The position numbers were made by a program, and so were the translations under genes. Under the pieces are notes generated by a model. It did not search any database, had not been told where the DNA came from, and saw nothing but the letters and a program-made list of their open reading frames with translations. A stretch of 64,000 nucleotides of DNA from Taxillus chinensis (lineage: Eukaryota > Streptophyta > Magnoliopsida > Santalales > Loranthaceae): the NCBI GenBank assembly GCA_023512835.1, contig JAKCVP010000402.1, positions 372,001 to 436,000 of the forward strand, given 5' to 3'. Shown here piece after piece: positions 47,710-58,663 of this stretch. Within the stretch, counting starts at the first letter, position 1. Every line of letters starts with the position of its first letter.

Positions 47710-48042
47710 TCAGTTGCACTTGGGGACACAAGAACCCGAGCTCCCGTCAGCCTGTGCTTCACAGCAGCCGAGACCATGACAATTCCATTTGCGAACAATC
47801 GTTGACGTGTTGCCGTCTGTTTGATACTTGACGCATGGTTAGCAAGAAAAACGACTTTGTTGCGCCTCTTGAGAAATTTAGCCATTCGCTCACAAGATAG
47901 CCGTTTTCGCAGTAAAAGCTGATCACAAGTCAGTGTGTACCTACGTAGGTAGTTGAGCAGCAATCCAAGATCCTGCCACTCACTTTGACAGAGCTGGGGC
48001 CGCAAGGGCGAGAAAAATCAAGGTCAGGCTGTTGATTTGCAT
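47710..48042 (-). CDS. Small secreted cysteine-rich protein (66 aa, three exons)
   Basis: An effector-like secreted peptide of unknown function, visible only after splicing. Exons on the minus strand are 48042-47984, 47918-47894 and 47826-47710, totalling 67 codons with stop. The first 19 residues form a signal peptide (MQINSLTLIFLALAAPALS). The mature part has six cysteines: one in FYCENGY, one in KWNCHGLG, a CC pair, one in SGSC and one in the final PKCN. Introns are well formed: GTGAGT donor with CTGAC branch point, and GTGAGC donor with GCTAAC branch point. A TATA-like box lies about 76 nt upstream. It follows Argonaute tail to tail. No family was recognised. Confidence 0.72.
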
Positions 48043-48548
48043 TCTTAAAAGCTTGGGTCTTGCCCTTTTTCTTCTTTGAGAAATGGCGATAGAGTGGGTG
48101 GAGGCTGGCGGAATGTTCTTATAGCTTGTCATGGAGATAGTAGACACAGTCCTGTAGTCGAGTAGGAAGTCAAGCTGAGAGACGAGACGGGGATGCCTTG
48201 GATCTTTTACACAGCGACTCAAAAGAGCGGTGAGAAAGCACAGCTGCACAGCACAGTGTGAATCGTACTTGGGTGTACTGTAGACTTTTCCAGCTCTGAT
48301 GGCCGGGTTTGTCTGCAGGGATGACTCTGGGAATAGGAGAACATTGGATCTTGTACCTTTGTACTGTACTGCAAAGGAATGACTGAGATCCATACGCGGC
48401 AGTGTGATTTTGTTAAGGTATTTTGCTTGCTACCTACTTCGTACGCACGCAGACACGCTACAGTTCCCACCTCCCATGAAACGTACCTGATGACAGTGCG
48501 CTCCAATGGTACAGTAGATGAACCGTAAACGGCCCACCCCATTTCCAA
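48043..48548. other. Intergenic: promoter of small secreted gene, GMC 3' flank
   Basis: A 506-nt spacer between two minus-strand genes. Besides the TATA-like box nothing is recognised. Confidence 0.5.
48118..48123 (-). promoter_or_regulatory. TATA-like box of the 66-aa secreted protein gene
   Basis: The minus strand reads TATAAG about 76 nt upstream of the ATG at 48042, a plausible position for a fungal TATA element and independent support for the small gene. Confidence 0.4.
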
Positions 48549-50547
48549 CTAGAATTTACCCTTCCAGTCCTCCTTGATAATACTAGCGGCCTTTTCGCCA
48601 ACCATGATAACAGGCGCACACGGGTGACACGCAACAGGCGTAGGAAAAACACTAGCATCAATCACCCGCAAGCCCGTCACACCATGCACGCGCAGCCGGG
48701 CATCCACCACCGCGCCAGCACGCACATCCCGCCCCATGGCCGCCGTGCCCATGGGATGATAAATCGTCTCACACGTCCGGCGTACATCCTCGAGCAGCTC
48801 CTCGTCCGTCGCGCGCCCCGCATCCACGCGCGGATGCACGTACCCGTTGAAAATCTTGGCGTACGCCGGGCTCTCAATCATGCGTCGGGCAAGTTTCATG
48901 CCGTACACGAGCATGTCCCGATCGTTTTGCGTGGCGAGGTAGTTTGCGTCAATGAGCGGGGGTGTAAAGGGGTCTGCGCTAGCTAGTGTCACGCTGCCGC
49001 GGCTCGTGGGGCGGAGCATAATGGGTCCTAGAGAGCAGTACTCGTCGTACGCGGGCATCTGGCGGCCGTGGTCAATGTAGGCTACTTGTCCGGCTAAGAG
49101 TTCCAGGTCTGCGCTGTTGGGACCGCTGGATTGGTCGTTGTTCTTCAGGCTGGCGGGGGCGTCGTCGCGGTCTGCGGTGCGGATGAAGGCGGCTACATCT
49201 GCGATATTTGTCGTCATGGGCCCCGTGCCGAAGCGCAGCCATTCGATGAGAGATGGCAGGGACTTGAGGGGGTGCGCGAGCATCTGGAGCGAGGGGATTT
49301 TGGTCTTGAAGACAAAGGTGCCGAAGATGTGGTCTGCGAGGTTTGCGCCTACGCCGGGCAAGTCGACAAGAGGCTTAATGCCGTGCTGCTGGAGTTCCTG
49401 TGCTGGGCCGAGGCCGGAGAGTTTGAGGACGTGAGGGCTGTGCACTGCGCCTGCGGACAAGAGGACCTCGCGCTTGGCTTTGACGAGGTAGCGAAGCGGC
49501 GAGCGGCCGGATGCAGCAGTCTCGACGCCGACGGCGCGCGGCGTAGAGCCGTCGTTGGAGAAGATGATGCGTGTGACCGTCTGACCAGTTGCAATCTTCA
49601 GGTTCGGACGGCGAGCGACTTCTGGAGTCAGGTATGCCACTGCAGCAGACGAGCGTTGGCCCTTGGTGTCGACAAAGGTCTGCAAGCGCGAAACACCCTG
49701 AATACCGCGCGACGTGTTCAGGTCAGCCACGCGGGGGATTCCAATTGCCTCGGCGGCCTCGAGGAAGTAGCCAGACAGCTCGGTGAACCAGGAGTAGCCA
49801 ATCTTCCAGGGACCGGTGCGGCCGTGCGAGGCGAGATCCTCCGCTGGCAGCGGGTACTTTGGATTGTCCGTGAAGCCTTCAGCTTTCCGCATGAACGGTT
49901 CTACCTCGTTGTACGACCACCCCTCGTTGCCCAGAGCAGCCCACTCGTCAAAGTCAGCAGGCGAGCCCTTGTTGAAGATCATGGCATTGATGGAGCTGCA
50001 ACCGCCCAGCATCTTGCCGCGAGGCCAGAAGAGTTGACGTCCAGCAGCATCCTTCTGCTTGGTGGTCTTTAGATCGTAGTCTGCTGCTGTGCCGAAGAGA
50101 CGGCCAAAGCCAGCGGGGATACGAGAGAAGATTTGCTTGAGGTCAGAGTGGCCGGCTTCGATTGCGAGCACAGTGACAGTTGGATCCTCTGTCAAGCGAT
50201 TTGCAAGGACACTACCTGCGGTACCTGTGCCAACGACAATGTAGTCGTACTCACGGACATTGTTCAGGTCTTCGGCTGTTGCTGGCTTTGAGCTGACACG
50301 AGGCCTGGGAGAAGCGAGAAGTGCCGTGTTGGGTTCTCCCGGAACAGTGCTTTCTCATCTGTCAGACATTGGAGCTGAAAAGCGCGCAAGAGCCAGATGA
50401 GGCTTACCTGGGGAAGAGAATATGGGCCAGTTCGCGCAACAGCTTCGCAATGATGTACAGCGACACACCGCCAGCGACCAAGGTCAGGACCAGCTGCCTT
50501 GCATTGGCGTTGGCGAGCTGAGCGTTTGCGCTCTTGTAGAAGGACAT
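48549..50547 (-). CDS. Membrane-anchored GMC oxidoreductase
   Basis: A FAD-dependent glucose-methanol-choline family oxidoreductase. Exons on the minus strand are 50547-50408 and 50349-48549, giving 646 residues. The first exon encodes an N-terminal transmembrane anchor (LVLTLVAGGVSLYIIAKLL). The FAD motif is YDYIVVGTGTAGSVLANRL at about residue 68, followed by the signatures GKMLGGCSSINAM and AGAVHSPHVLKLSGLGP. Active-site histidines are those of YHPMGTAAMG and ACHPCAPVIM, so the pair is His-His as in glucose oxidase rather than His-Asn. Substrate (alcohol, choline or other) cannot be assigned. No secretion signal is apparent; the anchor suggests ER or another membrane. As an oxidase it would release hydrogen peroxide. 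Confidence 0.9.
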
Positions 50548-51372
50548 GGCTGTGTCAATCAACGGATCTTGGTCCGATGGCTTCCCTAGACAATGGACAG
50601 AGGGAAACGAAGCCAATGCGAGCTGTCAGGTATTAGTGTCAAGATGCCGCCCGACACCTCGGTATAGCGGAGACCTGTCCATGCGGGGGTCCTTGGATGG
50701 CGTGGATGGTCCAGCCCCGGAGCCGCGTCGTGGCCGTCGGGGGCTGAATTGGCCCTTGACAGAGGGCGCTAGTAGCCGTGCACCCTGGGAGGCATGTGAG
50801 AATAATGATAGGCATGAGTTGGTCCTGATGGATCCTCTGGCCTGAGACACGGCATGGTCTGGGCGGTTCTGGGGCATGTGATGGGGATACCTTAGGTAGC
50901 TCATGCAGGCGTCTGAGTCGGCCTTGATTGCATTCCAGATTGGGATAGACAAGTTGCCTTGATCGTATGACAATTTAAAAGATAGCCTTGCTCTTTCTGC
51001 AATCACATGTGTGCGCATGAATGGCAGATGTGATATGTGAGTCTAGATGCGAGCGCACACTGCTGGGTGGCTTGCAGCAACAACCTGTTGAACGGCACAC
51101 TCAGAGAGACATGGCTCAGCCTTGCGTCGACAATGTCACATTAGACTTATCGACTTGTGCTCGACTGAACGAGTACATTGGAATGGTGTTTACAATTGGA
51201 AGGGAATATGCTGAAGCGCTAAGGTGTCTATTTATGTCAAGTCTATAATCTTCGAGTCCGTTGTCCAACATCTGCATGCTCGATAGATCCTATCACCCAT
51301 CTCCACCTCTTCCGCCATCTTCCTCAATACAGCCTGAGCCTCTCTGCCATCCCTTTTTCAAGACCGCATCAC
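50548..51372. other. Intergenic: GMC promoter, caleosin 3' flank
   Basis: An 825-nt spacer between two minus-strand genes. Only short unsupported frames occur. Confidence 0.5.
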
Positions 51373-52316
51373 TCATTCAATCTTCCGTCCCTTCTTCCGC
51401 TCATACTGGTCCGCCTTCTCCTGAAAGATACTTCCATCAATGATCCTCCTCATGTCCTCCTTCCTCAGCACTCCATCTTCAGGCCAAACAAGCAGGTAGG
51501 ACGCAACCCACTCAAGGAACGTGGCGAACCAGCCAAAGAAATCAAACACCATGCGCTGTCCCTTGTGCGCCTCCCACATCTCATACAGAGTCAACCCTCC
51601 TTTGCCGTCGCGGTCGTACTTTGCCCAAATATCCTCGAATGCCTGGGGCTTGAAGCGACCCTCTGCATCGTAGGAGCCAGACGATGAGCCGTGGTGGTCC
51701 TTGTGAAGTTTGTTGAGATAGATTCTAAAGAATGGGTCCGGCATTGGGAAATTGGGTCCCGTCGGGTAGGAGAGACCAAGGTTGATGAAGCCAGTCGCTA
51801 AGCGCATGTCAGTGCTTTGCTCTTGCTCGCGACAACAACATGACTTGAGTAGAAGAAGAGCAACTTACCAAGCAAGGACAGGAAGATGTTCCATCCCCAG
51901 GCGCGGAGACCCCGATAAGTATCCAAAGGCCAGATGATTCCATCCCCGTCCTTGTCCCAGTACGCAGCGTGCTGCTGCAAGACTGTCTTGGTCTTATGCT
52001 TTTCGTGCCAGGCCATGCCTTCCTCGTACGGGAACTCGGAGCCATTGGGCTGTTCAATTGATGGCGCAAGGTTGGCTCGCGCAACACCCCCATCCGTTAG
52101 CGGTCCCTCTTTGGTTGGTATAAAGGGAATGCGTTCGAGCGTCGGGTTTGGACCGGGAATGGCGACGGCAAAGGGCTTCTGCTTGCTGCTGTTGGAGTGC
52201 ACCAGCGGCACATCTTTGTACTCGGCTGCAACAGGGTCTGTTGTCGAGTAGTCTTTGGGAATGCACTTAGGAAAGGCGCTGGAGGTCTCGGCGCCGTAGC
52301 CGTTTGCACCCTTCAT
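51373..52316 (-). CDS. Caleosin-type peroxygenase
   Basis: A calcium- and haem-binding caleosin, associated with lipid droplets or ER; fungal members are peroxygenases that use fatty-acid hydroperoxides. Exons on the minus strand are 52316-51869 and 51797-51373, giving 290 residues. The canonical EF-hand is DKDGDGIIWPLD (about residue 123). Conserved histidines, candidate haem ligands, lie just before it (AWHEKHKTK, QQHAAYW). A central hydrophobic helix (WNIFLSLL... continuing to GLSYP) and a Pro-rich knot region (YPTGPNFPMPDPFFRIYL) follow, then KLHKDHHGSSSGSYD and a C-terminal KYDRDGKGGL. About 85 N-terminal residues precede the core and are Pro/Lys-rich. Intron donor GTAAGT. Confidence 0.92.
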
Positions 52317-52767
52317 GCTGGCTGCTGACTGGGAGTGAAGACCGAGCGGAAGATGACAGACAGGGGGGTGGAGAAAGCAAAAGTCAGGAAGCGAAGGGCT
52401 ATTCGGATGGCCTGGAAGGTCCTACATATCTAGCGCGCCTTCGGATTTCCAGTGTTGACGCAGCACAGACGTTCAGATTATCAGGTGGAATGACGTTGAC
52501 ACCTGAGAACGTGGGTCGCATTTCCGCTGGCTAACGTGCATCGGATTCTTGCACAACGCCATGTTACGCACCCGGCCCCTGGCTAAGTCAGGTCATCATG
52601 ACAGATTCGCGACATGTGATTGGAAGCTAGCAGAAGATCGAGATTGCATTCACCCGCCAAGTTAAATGCCATGGGATATCAAGAGCTGGTCGGAGTAACA
52701 AGTCTCACGCTCAAGCAAGAGCAGAAATAAGTCGTAAAATCGTACAAGCCGTAACAAGGTTGCGTCC
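52317..52767. other. Intergenic: caleosin promoter, noxR 3' flank
   Basis: A 451-nt spacer between two minus-strand genes, with nothing recognisable. Confidence 0.5.
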
Positions 52768-54525
52768 TTATGCTAGAACCTCTTCCACCCAAATCTGCGT
52801 CGATGTTAGAATGTTGCATATCGTGTTGCGTCAAAGGAATCGACTGACCTCGAGTTTGCCCATGTCACCTCCCTCCTTCGCTGCCGCTTCTTTACACATG
52901 CCCACTGCCATGTCCAGATCCTCTTGGTCGCCCATGGTAATGCGGTCTCCCTCGTCGTCCTTGGTGCGCACCTTTGGTCGGTTCTTGAGCGCAAACTTGC
53001 GCATAATCGCTTCCACCAGCTCCTCAAATGTGACATTAGTCGCAGTCATAACGTATCTCGTCTCTTCCTTGAAGTGCACTTTTACTCTGATCTTGCGGAT
53101 CCCAGGCGGTGCTTTCGACGAGGTCCGAAAGGATAGAGACCGGGGCTGATAGTCCTGTGGGCTTGCAACATAGTGATCTTCCTCCTCAGCCTCTTCTACA
53201 ATAGGAGCATCTGTAGGGCTGTGCCCACTGAATCTAGGCATGGTGTGACTCCGACTCTGGCCATTGGACCTGGACGAGGGTTTGTTCTCTGCAGGCCGCC
53301 GTGGATCAAAGTCACTGTCGACCGCGCCAAAAAGACCTTTCTCCCGAGATGGTTTGTATTCTACTGCTCTAGCGTCTCGTGGATCTGTTGCTCTGCGTTC
53401 GGGTCGACGTTCAGCTGGCCGCTCCGATGCTGATCGAGCGGGTGCCCTTCGCCTAGCCTCCTCCTTGGGCTTTGCAGGCTCGAAGGCAGCGATTCCGAGC
53501 TCCAGATTAGGCGGTCGAGGACGCGAAGCGGACCTAGCCCGTTTTGTTGGGTCACTGCTGTCGGGACTTCGTCTTCTTGCTGTTGTCTCTGATGTGGCTT
53601 TGAAGTTTGGTTTCTCGTTTTCTGGTGGCGGTGTTGGCGGGAAGACATTTCGCTGCATAGGCGGCTCTGACTGTTGTCGCGTCCTTGACGATACGTTTGG
53701 CTTCACCAGAGACGATGCAGCGTACGATACTTGTCCGATCGGCCGGTCGTCCCTTGCCCACGTGTCGTTGGAGACGTGTCTTCGCTGATTCACCGTCTCC
53801 TCTGAAGTTGCGACCAGCCTAGCTTTGCCCAGATAATTTCTCACTTGTACGTTCTTGACTTTGGCCTCGCTAGGCCGGAAGACGAGGCCAACCGGTATCG
53901 AAAAGACTGTATATCCTTCGGCATTCTCTTTTATGGCTTCGTCAATGACGTCGTGGTCAGCAACCTCTTTTTCTCTCGCCGCATACTGCAAATCCACCAT
54001 GCCCGGTTCATTCTGTTGTAAGTAAATGTAACATAGACCACGGTTGAAGAGCACCTCGCATGAGTATAGCTTAAACTTCAATCCGAGCTGTTCGTAGTCA
54101 ATCCATTTGTTTCCTCGCAGGTATAGCAGTGTGTCATTAAAGTTTGCGAAGGCTTCTTCAAAGTCGCCCAGGAGGAAATTCGAGACGCCCTGTTGGAAGT
54201 ATGCGATTGCAAGGTACTGGTCAAGCGAGACTGCGCGCTGGTAGTACTGCACCTGCTCGATGCATTAGAGGGGCGAGTCGGCACCTTATGGTTGGCTTCC
54301 AACTCACCGCCGTCTCGTGCTCGCCCAGAGTCGCCTTGATCACACCACAATTGAACAGTATCTTGGACGTATCGGCGATTGGCTGGAAGGAGTTGATCGA
54401 GTCCTCGAACTCGTTGTTGTCATAGTGATGTAGAGCGCCAACCCATGTCTCGATTTCCTGGAAGGGAAGCATCAGTAGAGCACCGAGTATCTGCGTCGGC
54501 AAAAGTGTACCTGTTTCATGGACAT
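52768..54525 (-). CDS. noxR: NADPH oxidase regulator NoxR (p67phox-like)
   Basis: Cytosolic activator of the NADPH oxidases NoxA/NoxB, working with the small GTPase Rac. Four exons on the minus strand (54525-54511, 54457-54308, 54252-52849, 52794-52768) give 531 residues. The 5-codon first exon (MSMKQ) joins EIETWVGALHHYDNNEF. Four TPR units follow (TSKILFNCGVIKATLGEHE; YLAIAYFQQGVSNFLLGDFEEA; FNRGLCYIYLQQ), then the activation-domain-like GYTVFSIPVGLVFRP. The middle is a disordered Arg/Pro/Ser linker with PPTPPPENEKP. The C-terminal PB1 domain reads RKIRVKVHFKEETRYV and GDRITMGDQEDLDMAV. The last exon encodes only IWVEEVLA. This is a marker of filamentous ascomycetes. Confidence 0.95.
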
Positions 54526-55622
54526 GATGCGGGAGCTGTTGCTTGTTTATGCGGGAAGGATTCTGCGGCGTTAAGTGTTGACCAGCGCGATCCTTGCAAG
54601 GACCAAGCAGTGATCCCTGCCCGTCGCGCGGCTGATCTTTGAGGGTCTTATGCGAATGGACAAAATCCGATCAAAGTGTTTCACGTGTGCGTCTGAGAAA
54701 GCGGGACCCTTGTGGGGGAGGCCTGTACAAGTGGATGGCCGGAAGCAGGAGGGGAAGCGGGTGTCTCTTGCGGCTCTGTGCGAAGATCGGCTGTTTGGCT
54801 AGCGAGTGCTCCTGAGCCGCGAGATGCAGAAGGGACCGATATCGTGGCCGGCGATGCAGGGGAGAACTGACGTTTATCAGGTTCCAGACAGGGATCCAAG
54901 GTTCGCGCGGAGTGGTTGAGATTCATGGCCAGGAAGCGGGCTGTCAGAGTATCTGGGCGCGGCGCTGGGCAAGATGCAGAGCCATTGGTGCTGCTGCGTA
55001 GCGATTGGTCGCATGTCGGAGCCCCAGGGCGCTTACAGGCGGAGGAGGAGACATGACCGCAGATTGGACTCCGAGTCTGCCAATCGTCGTGCAGTCGGAC
55101 CACGCATGTACAATTCAGGGGTGACGGGCTGCAGATGCGGACAATGAAGTGGAAAGAGAAAGAAAGGACTCGGGACTGGACAGGCGGCGTCGAAGAAGAG
55201 GACAACAATCGCTGTGCCGCAGCGATACCTGACCGAGCACACCGACCCCTTCGTGCCCTTGCTCTTACGAGTTGACACAAAACGTGGGGCTGCTCTTGCC
55301 GTTGCGGGACGCCGCTTCCGCTGCTCTCCTCCACTTCCTTCAGTCGCGTAAGCTCGCCGAGCTCCAAGGTTCATCTGCTGGCGCCTTCCTTCTTGCTTCT
55401 CCATGCCTTGCGTGCTTTGTTCCCTTGCTGCAGACGTGGCGTTGGCCTGACCTGACAGACGCCACCTTCGCTGTTAGCAGCGCCGAAACCCGCAGCACTC
55501 CTCCTCCCTCTCTATGGTTTTGGCTGCTGCCACATCCCCTCTTCGCTGTGCGACTGCAATGTTGCGTCGCGCTGATCCGACATTGGTCAACTCGAAACTT
55601 TACCTGTTGTTGCCGTTGTGCT
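54526..55622. other. Intergenic: noxR promoter/leader, ccs1 3' flank
   Basis: A 1.1-kb spacer. A 228-codon minus frame (54681-55367) covers most of it but has biased Ser/Pro/Arg composition and no domain; it probably reflects the GC-rich leader of noxR. Confidence 0.45.
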
Positions 55623-56460
55623 TCATATCATGCCCCGTCCACGTTGCTCGATTCTTTCTTCCCATACAGTCTTGCCTGAGCACGAGCATACTGTCTTATC
55701 ATTGTCCCAGACTCCTGCGCTCCGTGCAATGACGCCCACAAGAGTGTCTGGATCCTGTTTGTTAAAGTGTCCGTTCTGCGCCTTCGATACCACGATACTC
55801 CTTCCGATCATTTCCCAAATTTGAATTGGTTTGTCGAGGAACACCGATCCTACGCCACCTTTGCTGACCTCGAGCGTGCCCAGAATGCCCTTCACTGGTC
55901 TCTTCTCTTCTTGAGCTTGTATCGAATCCCAGATGTTGCCGGTCGATTCAGGTCCTTTTGAGATATCGCCCGCTTCTCTGATCGTGGCGTGATAGAAGCC
56001 AGGCGACAGTCCCCGTATGCTAACATCTATCAGGGTCATGCTGGGTGCAACCTGCACCATGCGGATGAGTCCCTTGACGTAATCTGGAACACTTGCATGA
56101 GTCTCGAGAATGCACACAGCGGCACCTAGAGCCCGAAAGCGTCAGTGGACATTATCTAAGTCGCGGGCTGGTGATCTGACTGTCTGCCTTGCCACTACCG
56201 CGAAGAATAGCGTCTCTGCCCGTATCTTGTAGGGCTTTGACAATAGCTGAAGGGGCTATTGTACCCTCGACCGTCACAAGCTGCGTCTTGAGATCTGCTG
56301 AGACTTTGCTGATGCCCGGCAAACCATACAGCGTTTTAGAAACATCCTGGATGCAAGAGTCGCAGCTGAGGGGCACGTTGAAGATGGTCTACCATGGACG
56401 GTTACTCGGAGGATAGATAGGTAAGCACGAGATGCGTACCTCGAACGAAGGGATAGTCAT
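55623..56460 (-). CDS. ccs1: Copper chaperone for superoxide dismutase
   Basis: Delivers copper to, and helps oxidise, the Cu,Zn superoxide dismutase Sod1. Exons on the minus strand are 56460-56440, 56388-56181 and 56125-55623, giving 243 residues. Domain I is Atx1-like with the copper site VPLSCDSCI (about residue 18) and the DTGRDA turn. Domain II is the SOD-like middle (STGNIWDSI, VGSVFLDKPIQIW, GRSIVV). Domain III has the essential CxC motif in KTVCSCSGKTVWEER near the C-terminus. The 7-codon first exon encodes MTIPSFE. It is read divergently from the mitochondrial uL13 gene. Identification is secure. Confidence 0.94.
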
Positions 56461-56894
56461 GATGCACACTTGTTCTCATGCCAAAGACGTTGTGTCTGGT
56501 GGTCTCCTATCTCAATTGAAGAGCAGACGAGCACGTTTGTAAGCGCTGTGGCTGCATAGAAGCTTGCGGGGTGGGATGACGAACGGCCGAAACGTGCCAT
56601 GATTCCATGCTGGGGGTCCTCCACGGACTCCTCGGTCGGCGGCCGAACTTTTGATATTCCATGCTCGATCATCGACTGCATCAAGAATAACCATCGTGAC
56701 CATCAATCCACCATTGCACGCCGAATACAATCGGTTCAAGCTTGCAGTGCATGCATACCGCGCCACTGACCCACTGTTTCGCCGACTGAAGTGCCAGCAT
56801 CGTCACCGCAGGCTGAGCACGCTCGTCAACTTTACTCCTTCCTCCCTACTCCTCCCCGTCCATTCCCTTCGCACCGCACCGGAAAACTCACACC
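56461..56894. other. Divergent promoter of ccs1 and mitochondrial uL13
   Basis: A 434-nt spacer between divergent genes, with no recognisable coding sequence. The last 80 nt are C/T-rich leader. Confidence 0.5.
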
Positions 56895-57419
56895 ATGTCC
56901 CAGATCATTGGACGGACTCGCCTAGCCTACGCCCGCGCCTGGCATCAGGTCGACATGGGCGCAAACAAACGACCCTTAGGCCGCATAGCCTCGCGCATAG
57001 CCCTGACACTGATGGGCAAGCACAAGCCAATCTACTCGCCTGCGACTGATTGCGGCGACTACGTAGTCGCCGTCGGCTGCCACGACCTACACGTTACGGG
57101 CAAGAAACGCACGCAAAAACTCTACTACACACACACTACGCGTCCGGGCTCGCTTAAATCCATGTCGCTGCAGCGGCTGCAGGAGAAATGGGGTGGTGGT
57201 GAGATTTTACGGCGTGCGGTGCGCGGAATGCTACCCAAGAACAAATTGCGCGACAGACGGATGGCCCGGCTGAAGACTTTTGAGGGGCTGGAGCATCCGT
57301 ATAAGCAGAATCTGTTGAGGCTAGAGGAGGATGACGGGGTGAGGGAGATTGCCGCGCTGACGGAGGGCGTGAGCGGCGTCAAGATCAATGAGACGGCGCA
57401 GGCTGAGGCTAGGGCTTAG
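56895..57419 (+). CDS. mrpl23: Mitochondrial large-subunit ribosomal protein uL13m
   Basis: The mitochondrial counterpart of bacterial L13 (yeast Mrpl23). It is intronless, 174 residues. The sequence begins MSQIIGRTRLAYARAWHQVD and has PLGRIASRIALTLMGKHKP, GDYVVAVGCHDLHVTGKK, YYTHTTRPGSLKSM and AVRGMLPKNKLRDRRMARLK, all hallmarks of the family. About 30 C-terminal residues extend beyond the bacterial core. It is the only plus-strand gene in the 48-59 kb block. Identification is secure. Confidence 0.95.
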   Translation: MSQIIGRTRLAYARAWHQVDMGANKRPLGRIASRIALTLMGKHKPIYSPATDCGDYVVAVGCHDLHVTGKKRTQKLYYTHTTRPGSLKSMSLQRLQEKWGGGEILRRAVRGMLPKNKLRDRRMARLKTFEGLEHPYKQNLLRLEEDDGVREIAALTEGVSGVKINETAQAEARA

Positions 57420-57631
57420 AAAAGCGAAAGACAAGAGAATAAATCTACGTGTGTCAAGACGAATGGGATTGCACAGCGAGGCGTTGCTGGATGGGATTTC
57501 GGTGACATTTGTTTTGTATTATATTGTACTATCTGGAGAGAACAAAAAACGCCTTGCTGTATGCATGCTGAATACCATCTCTATCAACCTAGGGAATGCT
57601 TTGCTGAGCATTGAATGGAGAAATGCACTTT

Positions 57632-58663
57632 CTAAGAGCGTGTAACCTTGCAGTTGATTAGGCCGTTCGGGTCGGACTGGGGCGCATACACTTCAGCATC
57701 GGCGCCAGTGTTCTTGAGTCCATCAAACCAACTCAAGTCTGCAAGGGAGAAAACGGTCAGTATTCCCGCACACTCATCAGCAAATGGGGGAAAGCAACGC
57801 AAACTTACTAATTTCAAAGTAGTGCTTGTTCGGCAGGGTGTACTCAACCTCCTCCACATTAGGCACCTCCTTCAAGATTTCATCGGCCATGAGGAACATG
57901 GTATTCTGCACGCTGGGACTCTCCTCGAGCGCAAAGCGCTCCAGCGTAATACGACGAGCAGTATCAAACGCGCCGTCGAATTCCTTTGCCTCGGCGGCCT
58001 TTTTCACGGCATCGACGCTCGCGTACTGCTTCCACACCCACTGCGCATCGACCTCTGTGCTCAGAATCCGATCCTTGGTCTCGGGCAGGATGGTGTACGC
58101 GTCCGTCGTGTCGTAGCCGTAGAACGCCGAGCCCGTGCTCTTCAGCACCAGCAGCCCCTTCATGGCTGACGAAATGGTGAAGCTGAGCGTTGGGTGGCGG
58201 CGGGCGACCACCTCCGTGACGCGCGTGTCGTTGCCGTCGCGCTGGAAGGAATGGGGGTGTGGTTTGCCCTCGACAGTCATGCGTGTCCAGCGGTGTTGCA
58301 CGACGGTGATGCGCGCGACGTGAATGTGCGCGTAGCGCGAGAGGAAGTGGTTGGCCAGGTTCGCCGCGTACAGTTCTGGCGGGAAGATGGGCGTCTGCTT
58401 CGCTACGATGTAGGCGGTCTGCTTCTGGGTGTCTGTGGGCACGATGACGGAGTTGTCTGCCTTGGTGTATCTGCCTCGTGGGTTAGCTGGGGTTCCGAGG
58501 GGTGACGGGCAAACGTGGTGTGAGCATACGAGGTCTCAATGTCGCCCTCTAGCATGCTTGTGACGGTGTACTCTGCGACATCCTGCGTGCCGTCGGAGTT
58601 GCGAATGACCTTGAAGAGGCGGACATTGTCCTTGCCGTACTTTGCGTAGCTGACGCGAGACAT
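57632..58663 (-). CDS. uaZ: Urate oxidase (uricase) lacking a C-terminal PTS1
   Basis: Oxidises urate to 5-hydroxyisourate with release of hydrogen peroxide, in purine catabolism; normally peroxisomal. Exons on the minus strand are 58663-58530, 58470-57809 and 57738-57632, giving 300 residues. Landmarks: YGKDNVRLFKV, EGDIETSYTKADNS (catalytic Lys/Thr region split by intron 1), TGSAFYGYDTTDAYTILPET, and the C-terminal APQSDPNGLINCKV. Fungal uricases usually end in a tripeptide such as SKL for peroxisomal import; this one ends KVTRS with a stop directly after, and no nearby splice donor or readthrough supplies SKL. The catalytic part looks complete. A TATA-like element lies about 165 nt upstream. 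Confidence 0.93.

Noticed and set aside
52745..52765. Short 18S-rRNA-like string (gtaacaaggt)
   Set aside because: The match is about ten bases, without flanking rRNA similarity; chance.
54681..55367. 228-codon minus-strand frame upstream of noxR
   Set aside because: Biased Ser/Pro/Arg/Leu composition typical of GC-rich non-coding DNA, no domain, no conserved start; it overlaps the expected noxR leader.
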